Below, piece by piece: positions 45,540-54,687 of a stretch of DNA of 64,000 bases; within the stretch, counting starts at the first letter, position 1; the number at the start of each line of letters is the position of its first letter. The translations under genes and the position numbers were made by a program. Under the pieces are notes generated by a model. That model made no database searches, was not told where the DNA came from, and saw nothing but the letters and a program-made list of their open reading frames with translations. The stretch is from Desulfatitalea tepidiphila. GTDB taxonomy: Bacteria; Desulfobacterota; Desulfobacteria; Desulfobacterales; Desulfosarcinaceae. Location: the NCBI RefSeq assembly GCF_001293685.1, contig NZ_BCAG01000004.1, positions 1 to 64,000 of the forward strand, read 5' to 3'.

Positions 45540-46565
45540 TTAAACATTTCCCAACGACAACCTGGGGACATCCAGATGGGCTACCAAAGTATTTCTGATC
45601 TGGCGATCGGTCGGCTCCTCAGGCGATACGCCGGCCCGGTGGGTATAACGCGCCAACATGTCATGGGGCGGTACCCCCGCCAGGACACACAGATCGAACC
45701 TCGCACCGTCCTCCTGATCCTTCTGCGCCGCAGCGAGGTGATCTAAAGATACCCCATATGGATCGTCGGCCCGGGCAAGGGCGCTGAAAGCGCTGCGCCA
45801 TGCCTCGGAAGAAGTCGGCCCGCCTGCATCGGAACTTGCTGTCAAATCCAGTGTCGCTTCAAATAGATGAGTCGATTCCGGAAAATCGTCACGAAACAGC
45901 TCCCACACGGCCCGACTGGTGGTGACCAGAAGCGTGGTCGGCACACCGCAGGCGAGGGCCAGTTCCGCCCAGGCCTGCATCCGCTGAGCCGTCATGAAGG
46001 CGCCGGGGTCCATGTCATGGTCTGCCGCGGCGAAGTTCAAGTGCGGGCCCAGAGCGGTGTCGCTGTCGCTCGCCCCACCCAGGATCTCCCCGAAGCGCCT
46101 CTCGAGGGTGTGCACCGACCCCAGATCCCGAACAAGGGCTTCCTGCTGCTCATCGTAATCGTGGGCCAGCGCCAGAAAAACGCCGGCACTGAAAAAGGTA
46201 TCGAATGGAGAAGAAGATGGGGAAGTGTCGGCACCGCGGCGCACTTGGGTACGTATTTCGGCCGTCGGCGGCCCTTGGTGCCACGAACCCAATCCTTGTG
46301 CGGATTGGAAAAAACGCTTAAGGTCCCCGGGCTTGCCGCCCTGCAGCGCCGCCCATGCCGTAAACTGCTTCAAGGCCTGCTCGATGCGGGCCGCATCGAC
46401 ACCGTCCGGCGTGCGCAATTGCACTTTTCCTGCCGCCACCTGCTCGCTCACGGCTGGCGACATCTGTTTGGGAAGCGGTGCCAGAAGGTTGACCGAGCCC
46501 AGGATTGCGGTCAACGGTTTGATCAAATTCTCGGGCAAAAAGGTAAACGGAAAATAAAACATCAT
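45540..46565 (-). CDS. Hypothetical protein (341 aa)
   Basis: The frame is open to 46712, but the first 45 codons fall in the MITE copy and are not likely coding; a start at 46565 (ATG ATG pair) gives 341 aa. The protein begins with a hydrophobic-acidic stretch (MMFYFPFTFLPENLIKPL). It is rich in Ala, Asp and Glu with no catalytic motif or membrane segment. A segment LALAHDYDEQQEALVRDLGSVHTLERRFGEILG looks helical. I cannot assign a family. Confidence 0.55.
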   Translation of the reverse strand: MMFYFPFTFLPENLIKPLTAILGSVNLLAPLPKQMSPAVSEQVAAGKVQLRTPDGVDAARIEQALKQFTAWAALQGGKPGDLKRFFQSAQGLGSWHQGPPTAEIRTQVRRGADTSPSSSPFDTFFSAGVFLALAHDYDEQQEALVRDLGSVHTLERRFGEILGGASDSDTALGPHLNFAAADHDMDPGAFMTAQRMQAWAELALACGVPTTLLVTTSRAVWELFRDDFPESTHLFEATLDLTASSDAGGPTSSEAWRSAFSALARADDPYGVSLDHLAAAQKDQEDGARFDLCVLAGVPPHDMLARYTHRAGVSPEEPTDRQIRNTLVAHLDVPRLSLGNV

Positions 46566-46594
46566 GTCAAATCTCATCAATTTAATGAAGCTAT

Positions 46595-46733
46595 TGTCCG
46601 TCCACAAATAGGCAAATTGGGTCGAGATCAAGGCGCACGAAAAATTTAACCGCAGGCATATGACGGATATTCCGAGGATTAAATTTTTCGTGCAACGCCG
46701 ATATCGGGCCAATTGGCCATTTGTGGATGGGCA
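46595..46733. repeat. 139-bp MITE-like element, copy B
   Basis: The second copy of the element at 9299-9437, with the same ends. It is flanked by a 4-bp duplication CTAT (46591-46594 and 46734-46737). The right-hand CTAT includes the stop codon of the cysteine synthase fusion gene (CTA on the plus strand, TAG read on the minus). Differences from copy A are mostly in the centre of the hairpin. Confidence 0.85.
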
Positions 46734-49016
46734 CTATGATAACTTTTCGTCTCTTATGGTCACCCCCAACGCCTCCAGCTCCTGCCGAAGCCGATCGGCC
46801 AGCGGCCAGTCCCGCGCTTTCCGCGCGGTCGCCCGTTGGTCGAGCAACCCTTGGATACGGGGGTCTTCGCAAGCCTGCTCAAAGCAGAAAACGCCTAACA
46901 CGGCATCGATGCTCCGAAAGGCGGAAACCACCGCCGGCACCTGTTCCGGGTCGATGGAGCGCGCGGCCGCAAGGCGATTGAGCTGTTTGACCACCTTGAA
47001 AATCGCGGCCAGGGCCGCCGAAATGTTCAGGTCGTCGTCCATGGCGGTGTTGAATCCGCTTTTCAGATCATACAGCAACTGATCTAGCTCCTTGAAGGTC
47101 TCGCCGCGTTCGATCTGCTGCAGGGCGGTCAGGCAGCCGTCCAGGCGTTGCAACGCCCGGTGGGTATAGTGTAACCGCTCCTGGGAAAAAACGACCGGTT
47201 TGTGGTAATGGGTCGACAGGAGCCAGAAGCGGATTTCCCGGCCCGTCCAACCCTGTGACAACAGATCACGGACCGTCACCCCCCCCCCTTTTTCATCGAC
47301 CTTTTTGCCGTCGACCAACACCCGGTCGCAATGCAGCCAGAAGCGGGCCAGAGGCTTTTTGTTGAGGGCGCCGGCGATGGCGATCTCGTTTTCGTGCAAG
47401 GGGAAAAGCAGCTCGCGTCCGGCGATATGGATATCGCAGGTTTCCCCCAGGTATTTCATGGCCAGGGTCGCACATTGCAGCGGCCACGAAGGCTGCACAT
47501 TGCCCCACGGCGTCTTGGTGTAAAGTCCCTTTTTCAACTCCGACAGGCGAACCCGCTTGAGCAGGGTGAAATCCCGGGGGTTGTCTTTTTCGTAATCTTC
47601 CAGATCGACGGTGGCCCCCAGCCGGATCTTGTTCAGGTCGATGCCGGAAAGCTGGCCATAGTCCTCGAAGCGGGAAATATCGAAATAGAGCGACCGCAGC
47701 TTCTCGTAAGCGAACCCCTTGTTCACCAGTTGCTGCACCACCTGGACCATGTCGTCGGTATGATCGCTGGATCGCGGGTAGTGTTCGACCTTGCGGATGC
47801 CCAGAGCATCCCTGTCCTGCTCGAAAGCGGCGATATTCCCATCGGCGAAATCGGCGAGCGACATACCGGCATCGGCCGCCCCATGAAACGTCTTCTCGTC
47901 CAGATCCGTGATATTGGTGACATGCAAGACCGAATAACCGCGATAGGCCAGATAGCGATCGACCAGATCGGCAAAGACGAACCGGCGGGCATCGGCCACC
48001 TGGGTCGGCGCGTGGGCCGTGGGACCGGTGGTGTAGATCGTCACCCGGTCCAGGCGCTGGGGGGCGAAGATTTCCTTGGTGCGCGTGCGGGTATTGAACA
48101 GATTCAGACCGACCTTCTCACGTTCGGTAAAAAGAGAAGTGGAGAGATAGCGCTCCCCGCTGTCGGGCAGGATCACGACGATCATGCCCGACGTCATCTC
48201 GGCGGCCTGGCGCACTGCCACGGCCATGGCCGCACCACTGCTCATGCCCACGAACAATCCCTCCTCGCGGGCCAGGCGGCGGGCCATTTCAAAGGCCTCC
48301 TCATCCTCGATGTTGACCTTGACGTCCAGGCGCTCCTTTTCAAAAATTTCAGGCTGGTACGACTCTTTTAAATTCTTGAGACCCTGAATTTTATGGCCGA
48401 GATAGGGCTCCACGCCGACGATGCGAATGTCCGGGTTCAACTCTTTCAATCGCCGCGACAGTCCCATCAAGGTGCCCGAGGTGCCCAGGGTGGCCACGAT
48501 GGCGGTGACCCGGCCGCCGGTCTGTTCCCAGATTTCATTGGCCGTGCCGTGGTAATGGGCCTGCCAGTTGGCCTCGTTGTTGTATTGATCGGTGATGTAG
48601 TATTGATCCGGGAATTCGCGGGCCAGCCGGTAGGCCTCCTCGATGGCGCCGTCCGTGCCGAGATGGCCAGGCGTCAGGCGAATCTCCGCGCCCCGTGCGC
48701 GAAGGATCTTCTGGCGCTCCACGCTGGCATTTTCCGACATGGTGAGCAGCAGGCGGTATCCTTTGATGGCGCACACCAGGGCCAGACCGATACCGGTGTT
48801 ACCGCTGGTCGCCTCCACGACGGTCTTTTTGGGGGTCAGCTCGCCGGAACGTTCGGCCGCTTCGATCATGAACATCGCGGCCCGATCCTTGATGGAACCG
48901 CCCGGATTCAGATATTCCAGCTTGGCCAAGATCGGGACCTGGGGATTGGGGTTGATCCGTCGGATCTCGACCAGAGGGGTGTTGCCGATCAAATCGAGGA
49001 TAGTTGAAGATTTCAT
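46734..49016 (-). CDS. Cysteine synthase fused to degenerate cysteinyl-tRNA synthetase
   Basis: A 760-residue fusion from ATG 49016. Residues 1-305 are a PLP cysteine synthase: PGGSIKDR with PLP Lys43, TSGNTG at 70-75, GTSGTLMG, GMSSGAA. Residues about 307-760 align with CysRS throughout (LFNTRTRTKEIF ... ALNKKPLARFWLH ... TVRDLL), but signatures are lost. HIGN is replaced by QVAD (339-342), KMSKS by KVDEK (572-576). The Zn set has lost Cys (Thr near 330) and the first His of HHENE (Leu540), keeping Cys515 and Glu544. The first half looks active; the second is probably not an aminoacyl-tRNA synthetase. No stop or frameshift interrupts it. It lies upstream of tmk-group genes on the same strand. 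Confidence 0.92.
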   Translation of the reverse strand: MKSSTILDLIGNTPLVEIRRINPNPQVPILAKLEYLNPGGSIKDRAAMFMIEAAERSGELTPKKTVVEATSGNTGIGLALVCAIKGYRLLLTMSENASVERQKILRARGAEIRLTPGHLGTDGAIEEAYRLAREFPDQYYITDQYNNEANWQAHYHGTANEIWEQTGGRVTAIVATLGTSGTLMGLSRRLKELNPDIRIVGVEPYLGHKIQGLKNLKESYQPEIFEKERLDVKVNIEDEEAFEMARRLAREEGLFVGMSSGAAMAVAVRQAAEMTSGMIVVILPDSGERYLSTSLFTEREKVGLNLFNTRTRTKEIFAPQRLDRVTIYTTGPTAHAPTQVADARRFVFADLVDRYLAYRGYSVLHVTNITDLDEKTFHGAADAGMSLADFADGNIAAFEQDRDALGIRKVEHYPRSSDHTDDMVQVVQQLVNKGFAYEKLRSLYFDISRFEDYGQLSGIDLNKIRLGATVDLEDYEKDNPRDFTLLKRVRLSELKKGLYTKTPWGNVQPSWPLQCATLAMKYLGETCDIHIAGRELLFPLHENEIAIAGALNKKPLARFWLHCDRVLVDGKKVDEKGGGVTVRDLLSQGWTGREIRFWLLSTHYHKPVVFSQERLHYTHRALQRLDGCLTALQQIERGETFKELDQLLYDLKSGFNTAMDDDLNISAALAAIFKVVKQLNRLAAARSIDPEQVPAVVSAFRSIDAVLGVFCFEQACEDPRIQGLLDQRATARKARDWPLADRLRQELEALGVTIRDEKLS

Positions 49017-49077
49017 GGTGTCCAAGGTACTCTTGCGCTTCCCGCGGCGTATCGAACGGTCTGATGGATCCAGGGCA

Positions 49078-49719
49078 TCAGGGTCTTTCCGGAAAAACAG
49101 GTGCCAATTGCGCTTCGACGCAGCGCGCAACCGCTTGCGGATCTTGATCGGCCGGGATGATCCGAAACCGATGGGGCTCAAGCCGGGCCATATCGAGGTA
49201 CCCGTCGCGGACGGCCTGGTGAAAGGCCAGCTTTTCCTGCTCGAAACGACTTTCCCCCTGGGTGCGCCCGCCGCTGTCGATCTCGCGCCAGGCGCGGCCG
49301 AGCCCGATATGGGGATCGAGATCGAACAAGAGGGTCAGATCGGGCTGCAGATCATCACACACCAGTCGGTGCAGGGCTCGAATCATCGCCTTGTCTACAC
49401 CTCTCGCATACCCCTGGTAGACCATCGTGGCATCGAAAAACCGGTCGCAGACCACTACCCGGCCGGCCGCCAGATGGGGCTGGATCACGCTGCGAATGTG
49501 TTGCACCCGATCGGCGTTGTAAAGCAGCAACTCCGCCGTGGCGTCCAGGCCGGCATTGGACGGATCGAGCAACACCTTGCGGATCTGAGCGCCGACAGGG
49601 GTGCCTCCCGGCTCCCGGGAGGTGACGCACTCATAGCCCCTGGTCCTTAAAAATGCAACGATGTTTTCGAGTTGCGTGCTCTTGCCCGAACCTTCGATCC
49701 CTTCGAGGGTAATGAACAT
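49078..49719 (-). CDS. tmk: Thymidylate kinase
   Basis: Phosphorylates dTMP to dTDP. The 213 residues show the P-loop GIEGSGKST, the DR(F/Y) segment VVVCDRFFDATMVYQGYARG, and TSREPGGTPVG. The LID region contains few basic residues (WREIDSGGRTQGESRFEQE). It precedes the cysteine synthase fusion and follows the YhaM-like gene on the minus strand, with short gaps, probably as one transcript. Confidence 0.95.
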   Translation of the reverse strand: MFITLEGIEGSGKSTQLENIVAFLRTRGYECVTSREPGGTPVGAQIRKVLLDPSNAGLDATAELLLYNADRVQHIRSVIQPHLAAGRVVVCDRFFDATMVYQGYARGVDKAMIRALHRLVCDDLQPDLTLLFDLDPHIGLGRAWREIDSGGRTQGESRFEQEKLAFHQAVRDGYLDMARLEPHRFRIIPADQDPQAVARCVEAQLAPVFPERP

Positions 49720-49737
49720 AAATCCCTTGACCCCACC

Positions 49738-50700
49738 CTAAGATTTCGAATTTTCCCCAATGTAAAAATGCCGTTCCAATAACCGGTGATAGGCGGTCCA
49801 GTTCTCTCCCGGTGCTTCGGCGGCCATGAATTCGCGTATCGCATTGACCCGCGAATCGATTTCGTCGACGTAGTTGAGCAACACGGCCTCGATGGTCTTG
49901 GGGGGTTCGGGCGAGCCGAATTCTCGCGCCCCGTGATGGCTGACGATCAGATGCTGGACCATGGTGGCCAGCCCGTCAGGGAAGTTGGGAATGGATGCTA
50001 TTTTTTCGGCCACCATCTGCACACCGATGACAATGTGGCTGAGCAGACGCCCCTCGTCGGTGTAATCGATACGATGGCTGAACGAAAGTTCCCGGACCTT
50101 GCCGATATCGTGCAGGATGGCGCCGACCAGCAGCAAATCCCGATCCACGCCGCTGTAATGGCCGGCCACCTTGTCGGCCAACAGGGACATGGAGAGGGTG
50201 TGTTCGAGCAACCCACCGATATAGGCATGATGCATCAGCTTGGCCGCCGGCGCGCGTTTGAACAGCTCGACAAACTCGGCATCGTTCCAGAAAGCGTCCA
50301 TCAAGGCCTTGAGTTCAGGAGAACGAATCGTATCGGTCAGGGCCTTGAGCCGGGCCGCCATCTGGGCCACGTCCCGTTTGGTCGCCGGCAGAAAATCGGC
50401 CGGAGACACTGTTTCGGGGGGCACGGGGGCCATGGATTTCACCACCAGCTGCAGGGTGCCGCGGTACTCGCTGGCCGACGCCTTGACGAGAACATAGTCC
50501 CCGGCCGTTGCCGCTGAAGCGGCCGTGGCCACATCGTCCCATACCACGCCCCGGATCTGGCCGCTGCGATCGGCGAGGGTGATGTTCAAAAAGGGATTGC
50601 CGTCCCGTTTATGCGCCATACTCTTTTCGGCCAGCACAAAAATCTCCTCGAAGGTCTCGCCGGCAACGATATCGGTCACATAAATCTGTTTAGCTGTCAT
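49738..50700 (-). CDS. OB-fold/HD-domain exoribonuclease, YhaM-like
   Basis: A 320-residue protein from ATG 50700 (GGGG eight bases upstream). The N-terminal OB fold (FLNITLADRSGQIRGVVWDD) is followed by a HD phosphohydrolase domain: KLMHHAYIGGLLEHTLSMSLLADKVAGHY, LLLVGAILHDIGKVRELSF and HLIVSHHGAREFG carry the metal-binding His/Asp. This matches the YhaM/CBF1 family of 3'-5' exoribonucleases. Between surE and tmk on the same strand. Confidence 0.88.
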   Translation of the reverse strand: MTAKQIYVTDIVAGETFEEIFVLAEKSMAHKRDGNPFLNITLADRSGQIRGVVWDDVATAASAATAGDYVLVKASASEYRGTLQLVVKSMAPVPPETVSPADFLPATKRDVAQMAARLKALTDTIRSPELKALMDAFWNDAEFVELFKRAPAAKLMHHAYIGGLLEHTLSMSLLADKVAGHYSGVDRDLLLVGAILHDIGKVRELSFSHRIDYTDEGRLLSHIVIGVQMVAEKIASIPNFPDGLATMVQHLIVSHHGAREFGSPEPPKTIEAVLLNYVDEIDSRVNAIREFMAAEAPGENWTAYHRLLERHFYIGENSKS

Positions 50701-50717
50701 GGCCATCCCCTGAAAGG

Positions 50718-51479
50718 TTATCCTCCATCCACCTGCCATCCCCGCAACTTTTCCAGGAGATCGTAATCGGTCATGTCGCAGCGCACCGGGGTGATGGTGA
50801 TGTATCCCTTTTCCAGCATGGCGCCGTCCGCATCCTGATGGGTGTAGGCGGGCTGTCCTTCGTATCCCTGCCAATAATAGAGACGGTTGCGGGGATCGTG
50901 CCGCTTTTCGAAATATTCGTCATACAGGTCACATCCCTGACGGCTGAAACAGACGCCGGCCGCCTGGTCCAGCGTCACGTTGGGCATGTTCACATTCAGA
51001 AAAACACCGCCCGGCAGCCCTTTGTCCTGCAGCTGAGGAATCAATCGGGCGACGAAACGGGCGGCCTCCTCGTACAGCGGATGTTGCTTGCCCTGGGTCG
51101 ATATGGCAATGGCCGTCACCCCGTAAAGTGCCGCTTCCCTGGCGGCTGCCACGGTACCCGAATAGTTGAGATTGACGCCCACGTTGGCCCCTGGATTGAT
51201 CCCCGAGATCACCAGGTCGGGGGGGGTTTCGAGCAGTTCGACCATGGACAGCTTGATGCAATCCACGGGGGTACCGTTGATGGCCCACCCTTCGTAACCG
51301 CCGTTGACCGCAATCTTGCTGGCCCGCAAGGGTTTGTGCAGGGTAATGCCATGACTGACGGCACTCCTTTCGCGCTCCGGCGCCACCACCACCACGCGAT
51401 GCTCGGGCGACAGGAGGCGATAAAGCGCCCACAACCCCGGCGCCTGAATGCCGTCGTCATTGGTGAGTAAGATCATCAT
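50718..51479 (-). CDS. surE: 5'-nucleotidase SurE
   Basis: A 253-residue phosphatase acting on nucleoside monophosphates. LLTNDDGIQAPGLWAL carries the metal-binding Asp pair, then SAVSHGITLHKPL, and SGINPGANVGVNLNYSGTVAAAREA. The start is ATG 51479 or 51476; TTG 51488 is also open. First gene of a minus-strand run surE-yhaM-tmk-cysK fusion; it diverges from lptD. Confidence 0.93.
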   Translation of the reverse strand: MMILLTNDDGIQAPGLWALYRLLSPEHRVVVVAPERERSAVSHGITLHKPLRASKIAVNGGYEGWAINGTPVDCIKLSMVELLETPPDLVISGINPGANVGVNLNYSGTVAAAREAALYGVTAIAISTQGKQHPLYEEAARFVARLIPQLQDKGLPGGVFLNVNMPNVTLDQAAGVCFSRQGCDLYDEYFEKRHDPRNRLYYWQGYEGQPAYTHQDADGAMLEKGYITITPVRCDMTDYDLLEKLRGWQVDGG

Positions 51480-51510
51480 AGGGTTCAATTTCCGCCACCA
51501 TCGTTACGTA

Positions 51511-51550
51511 AATATTGATTTTTCAATATTTCTCGCTCTATATTGAAAAA
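51511..51550. promoter_or_regulatory. AT-rich inverted repeats between surE and lptD
   Basis: AATATTGA-TTTT-TCAATATT (51511-51530) is a perfect hairpin, and a third matching arm, ATATTGAAAAA (51540-51550), pairs with TTTTTCAATAT (51519-51529). Three related half-sites in the divergent promoter gap suggest an operator or overlapping promoters. Confidence 0.4.
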
Positions 51551-51585
51551 TTTAATCGCAGGCAAGGAGATTTCAACCGTTCCCG

Positions 51586-53850
51586 ATGGATAGAATCGGC
51601 GCTTTCTTCATACTCACCGCATGGATCCTTCTGATGGCGTTGCCCGCCGGCCTGCATGCCGCCGAGGACGAACCGCATGACCCTGGAGACCCGTCAACCT
51701 GGCACGTCAGCGCCGACACCATTCACTATGATCGGGCCAGCGATGAATACCTGGCAACGGGCAATGTCAGCGTGACCCGGGAGGGGCGTACGTTGACCGC
51801 GGACATGGTTCGTCTGAACCAGACCGCCAGAGAGGCCTGGGCAGAGGGCAATGTGCGCCTGCTATCCGGAAACGACGTGCTCACCGGCCGCAGGATGCGG
51901 CTGGATATGGACGAAGAGACCGGTTCGATCGAGGATGGGGCGCTCTTTTTCTCCGAAAACCACCTCTACCTGAAGGGTCGTGAGATTCAAAAGACCGGTC
52001 CGGATACCTACCACATCCTGGACGCCCGTGCGACCACCTGTGACGGCGACCACCCCGATTGGCAGATCACCGCGAAAGACCTCGAAGTGACCATCGAAGG
52101 CTACGGGTTTGCCAAACACACCGCGTTCTGGGCGCGCAAAATGCCGTTGCTCTACAGCCCCTATCTCTTTTTCCCGATCAAACTCAAGCGCCAAACGGGC
52201 CTGCTGGCCCCTGAATTCGGCCTGTCGGACCGCAAAGGCGAAGCCTATCTGCAGCCCTTTTTCTGGGCCATCAACGACAGCATGGACGCCACATTTTTTG
52301 CCGACTACATGTCCAAGCGCGGCACGCGTCTGGGCGCCGAATTCCGTTATGCCGCCGGCGAACGGGCCAAAGGGACCTTCATGGCGGATGGTTTTGAAGA
52401 CAGGAAAATCGACGACGGTCAGGAGGAAAACAGCGACGATTGGGGCTACACCGATGATCTCTACCCCAGGCCCAACTCCGACCGCTACTGGTTACGGGCC
52501 AAGGTGGATCAAAATCTGCCCCTGGGCATGACGGCCAAGCTCGACCTGGACGTGGTCAGCGACCAGGACTATTTGAAAGAGTTCAAAAGCAACTTTGGCG
52601 GTTTTGAAAAGACGCGCGACTACTTCCTCGACCATTTCAACCGCGACATCGACGACTATAACGAAACGGTTCGCACCAACCAGCTCAATGTCAACCGCAC
52701 CTGGACCGGCTACAGCCTCAACATGGATGCGCGCTGGTACGACGATGTGATCAAAAGGCGCCTGGACGACGATGATGACACGCTGCAGACCCTTCCCCAG
52801 ATCTCCCTGGACGGCACCAAGAAAAAAATCTACGATCTGCCGGTCTACTTCGATCTGCTTTCCCACTACACCTACTTTTACCGCCAGGAGGGCCTGCGCG
52901 GCCATCGCGCCGATGTGTATCCGCGCGTCTATTATCCCATGCGGCTCCTGGACGCGATCAATGTCGAACCATCCGCCGGCCTGCGTCAGACCGCCTGGCA
53001 GGTGGACCGGGCACTGGATACCAGGAGCGATGACGATCAGGATTTCTACAGGGCGATCTACGATCTGAAGCTCGATACGAGCACCGATATCTATCGCGTC
53101 TACGAGCTGACTTCGGGCGGGTGGAACGGTATCAGACACGGCATCAAACCCCAGGTGGTCTACGAGTACATACCGGAAAAGGAACAGGAGCGTTACCCCG
53201 AATTCGACAGCCTCGATCGGATCGAGGCCCGGAACCGGATCACCTACGGCCTGACCCAAGCCCTCGTGGCGCGCAGACTTAAAGCAGGACCGGCTGATCC
53301 TCCGGCGGCGGAAAACGACTATATTCATTTTCTTCGGTTCAAACTGGAGCAAAGCTTCGACATCGATCGGCAGCGGGAGGGGTTGCGCAGACCCTTTTCA
53401 GACATTCTGGCCGAGCTCGACCTGACACCGGGGAACAACGTCTCCCTCGATGCCGATGCCTTGTGGCGTCCCTATGACAGCCGCTTTTACGGCTTCAATG
53501 CGGGCTTGAACCTGTGGGACGGCCGCGGCGATCGCATCGGTTTGACATACCGTTTCACACGCGAAGAGGCCGCGGATACGGAGCTGGGGACCGAAGCCGT
53601 GGTCGGGGTCAAAAGCATGGATTTGACCGGAACGCTGGTGGTCACCCCCAGTTGGCAATTGAGGGGCAAATACGAATACAACTTCGAAAAAGAGAGAATG
53701 ATCGAGGCCGGTGGGGGGATCACCTTCATGTCCCAGTGCTGGGGGGTGTCGGTGGATTACAGCGTCGAGGAAGAAGAGGACGGGACCAACAACGGCAGCA
53801 TCTCTTTCATGGTTCATCTGCTGGGCCTCGGCACCTTTGGCGATCAATAG
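51586..53850 (+). CDS. lptD: LPS-assembly protein LptD
   Basis: Outer-membrane translocon that inserts LPS into the outer leaflet. The 754 residues begin with a signal peptide (to about residue 25). An OstA/LptA-like periplasmic domain follows (about 38-160: WHVSADTIHYDRASDEYLATGNVSVTREGRTLTADMVRLN). The long C-terminal beta barrel contains RQTGLLAPEFGLSDRKGEAYLQPFFWAINDSMDATFFADYMSKRG. A partial Cys pattern is visible (only two Cys, near residues 150 and 715), so the disulfide arrangement of E. coli LptD is not preserved. LptE was not seen. Confidence 0.93.
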   Translation: MDRIGAFFILTAWILLMALPAGLHAAEDEPHDPGDPSTWHVSADTIHYDRASDEYLATGNVSVTREGRTLTADMVRLNQTAREAWAEGNVRLLSGNDVLTGRRMRLDMDEETGSIEDGALFFSENHLYLKGREIQKTGPDTYHILDARATTCDGDHPDWQITAKDLEVTIEGYGFAKHTAFWARKMPLLYSPYLFFPIKLKRQTGLLAPEFGLSDRKGEAYLQPFFWAINDSMDATFFADYMSKRGTRLGAEFRYAAGERAKGTFMADGFEDRKIDDGQEENSDDWGYTDDLYPRPNSDRYWLRAKVDQNLPLGMTAKLDLDVVSDQDYLKEFKSNFGGFEKTRDYFLDHFNRDIDDYNETVRTNQLNVNRTWTGYSLNMDARWYDDVIKRRLDDDDDTLQTLPQISLDGTKKKIYDLPVYFDLLSHYTYFYRQEGLRGHRADVYPRVYYPMRLLDAINVEPSAGLRQTAWQVDRALDTRSDDDQDFYRAIYDLKLDTSTDIYRVYELTSGGWNGIRHGIKPQVVYEYIPEKEQERYPEFDSLDRIEARNRITYGLTQALVARRLKAGPADPPAAENDYIHFLRFKLEQSFDIDRQREGLRRPFSDILAELDLTPGNNVSLDADALWRPYDSRFYGFNAGLNLWDGRGDRIGLTYRFTREEAADTELGTEAVVGVKSMDLTGTLVVTPSWQLRGKYEYNFEKERMIEAGGGITFMSQCWGVSVDYSVEEEEDGTNNGSISFMVHLLGLGTFGDQ

Positions 53851-54046
53851 CGGTGCCGATATCCGATCCATTGAAATGGATTGACTTTAATGGTTTTTCA
53901 GTTCTATGGGGGGCACTCGATCCCACGGCGACACCCGGGCATGGCAACGGCCTGTGGGGCCATCCGATTTTCGCCGGGGCGAGCTTTATGCCCGTCCGTA
54001 TCATCCGTTTGAGCGAGCGACTTTAGATAGAAAATGGTAAATATCA

Positions 54047-54574
54047 ATGCCTTCCGATAAATTGATCCGGGCCTGGTATGTGTTGCATACCAAAAGCCGA
54101 TTTGAAAACGTCGTCAACGAAGGATTGCAGAAAAAGACCATCGAGGTGTTTCTGCCGAAAATCACGGTGCCCAGCCGCCGCAAGGACCGCAAAAAGATGA
54201 TCCGGGTGCCGCTCTTCCCCGGATATGTTTTCGTCCACAGCGATCTTCATCCCCACCATCACCTGGATATCCTCAAGACCGTCGGCGCGGTGAAACTCAT
54301 CGGCGATAAAACCGGACCGATCTCGGTGCCCGAAGAAACCATCGCCTCCCTGCGTATCATGGTGGCCACCGAGCGCGCCATCACCACGGGCAACAGCTTT
54401 ACCCGGGGCGACCGGGTCGTGGTGATCAACGGGCCGTTCACCGGTGTGGTAGGCATTTTCGACCACTACAAAGGAGTGGACCGGGTGGTCGTGTTTATCG
54501 AAGCCCTGGGGCAATTCGCCTCGGTGGAGGTGGATGCCGAGAATGTGGAGCCGGTCCCCGAAGTCCTGAAATAG
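54047..54574 (+). CDS. NusG-paralogue transcription antiterminator
   Basis: A 175-residue protein with a NusG N-terminal domain (RAWYVLHTKSRFENVVNEGLQKKTIEVFLPKITVPSRRKDRKKMIRVPLFPGYVFVH) and a C-terminal KOW motif (FTRGDRVVVINGPFTGVVGIFDHYKGVDRVVVFI). It is not next to secE/rplK, so it is a specialised paralogue like RfaH, LoaP or UpxY, which act on long cell-surface operons. Downstream of lptD; its targets are probably LPS or polysaccharide genes, an inference. Confidence 0.85.
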   Translation: MPSDKLIRAWYVLHTKSRFENVVNEGLQKKTIEVFLPKITVPSRRKDRKKMIRVPLFPGYVFVHSDLHPHHHLDILKTVGAVKLIGDKTGPISVPEETIASLRIMVATERAITTGNSFTRGDRVVVINGPFTGVVGIFDHYKGVDRVVVFIEALGQFASVEVDAENVEPVPEVLK

Positions 54575-54687
54575 TATCCCGCTGCCAAACCGTACCCGGT
54601 GCCAGTATAACTCCTTGACTTTTTATAAAGTTCCATTTTATAGAATGCCATGGAAAGTTCGCATCGCCAAATGCGGAAGGAGGCCCC

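Noticed and set aside
46566-46712. N-terminal extension of the 341-aa protein into the MITE
   Set aside because: The extension is read from the mobile repeat; the same peptide arises opposite copy A, so it is not part of the gene.
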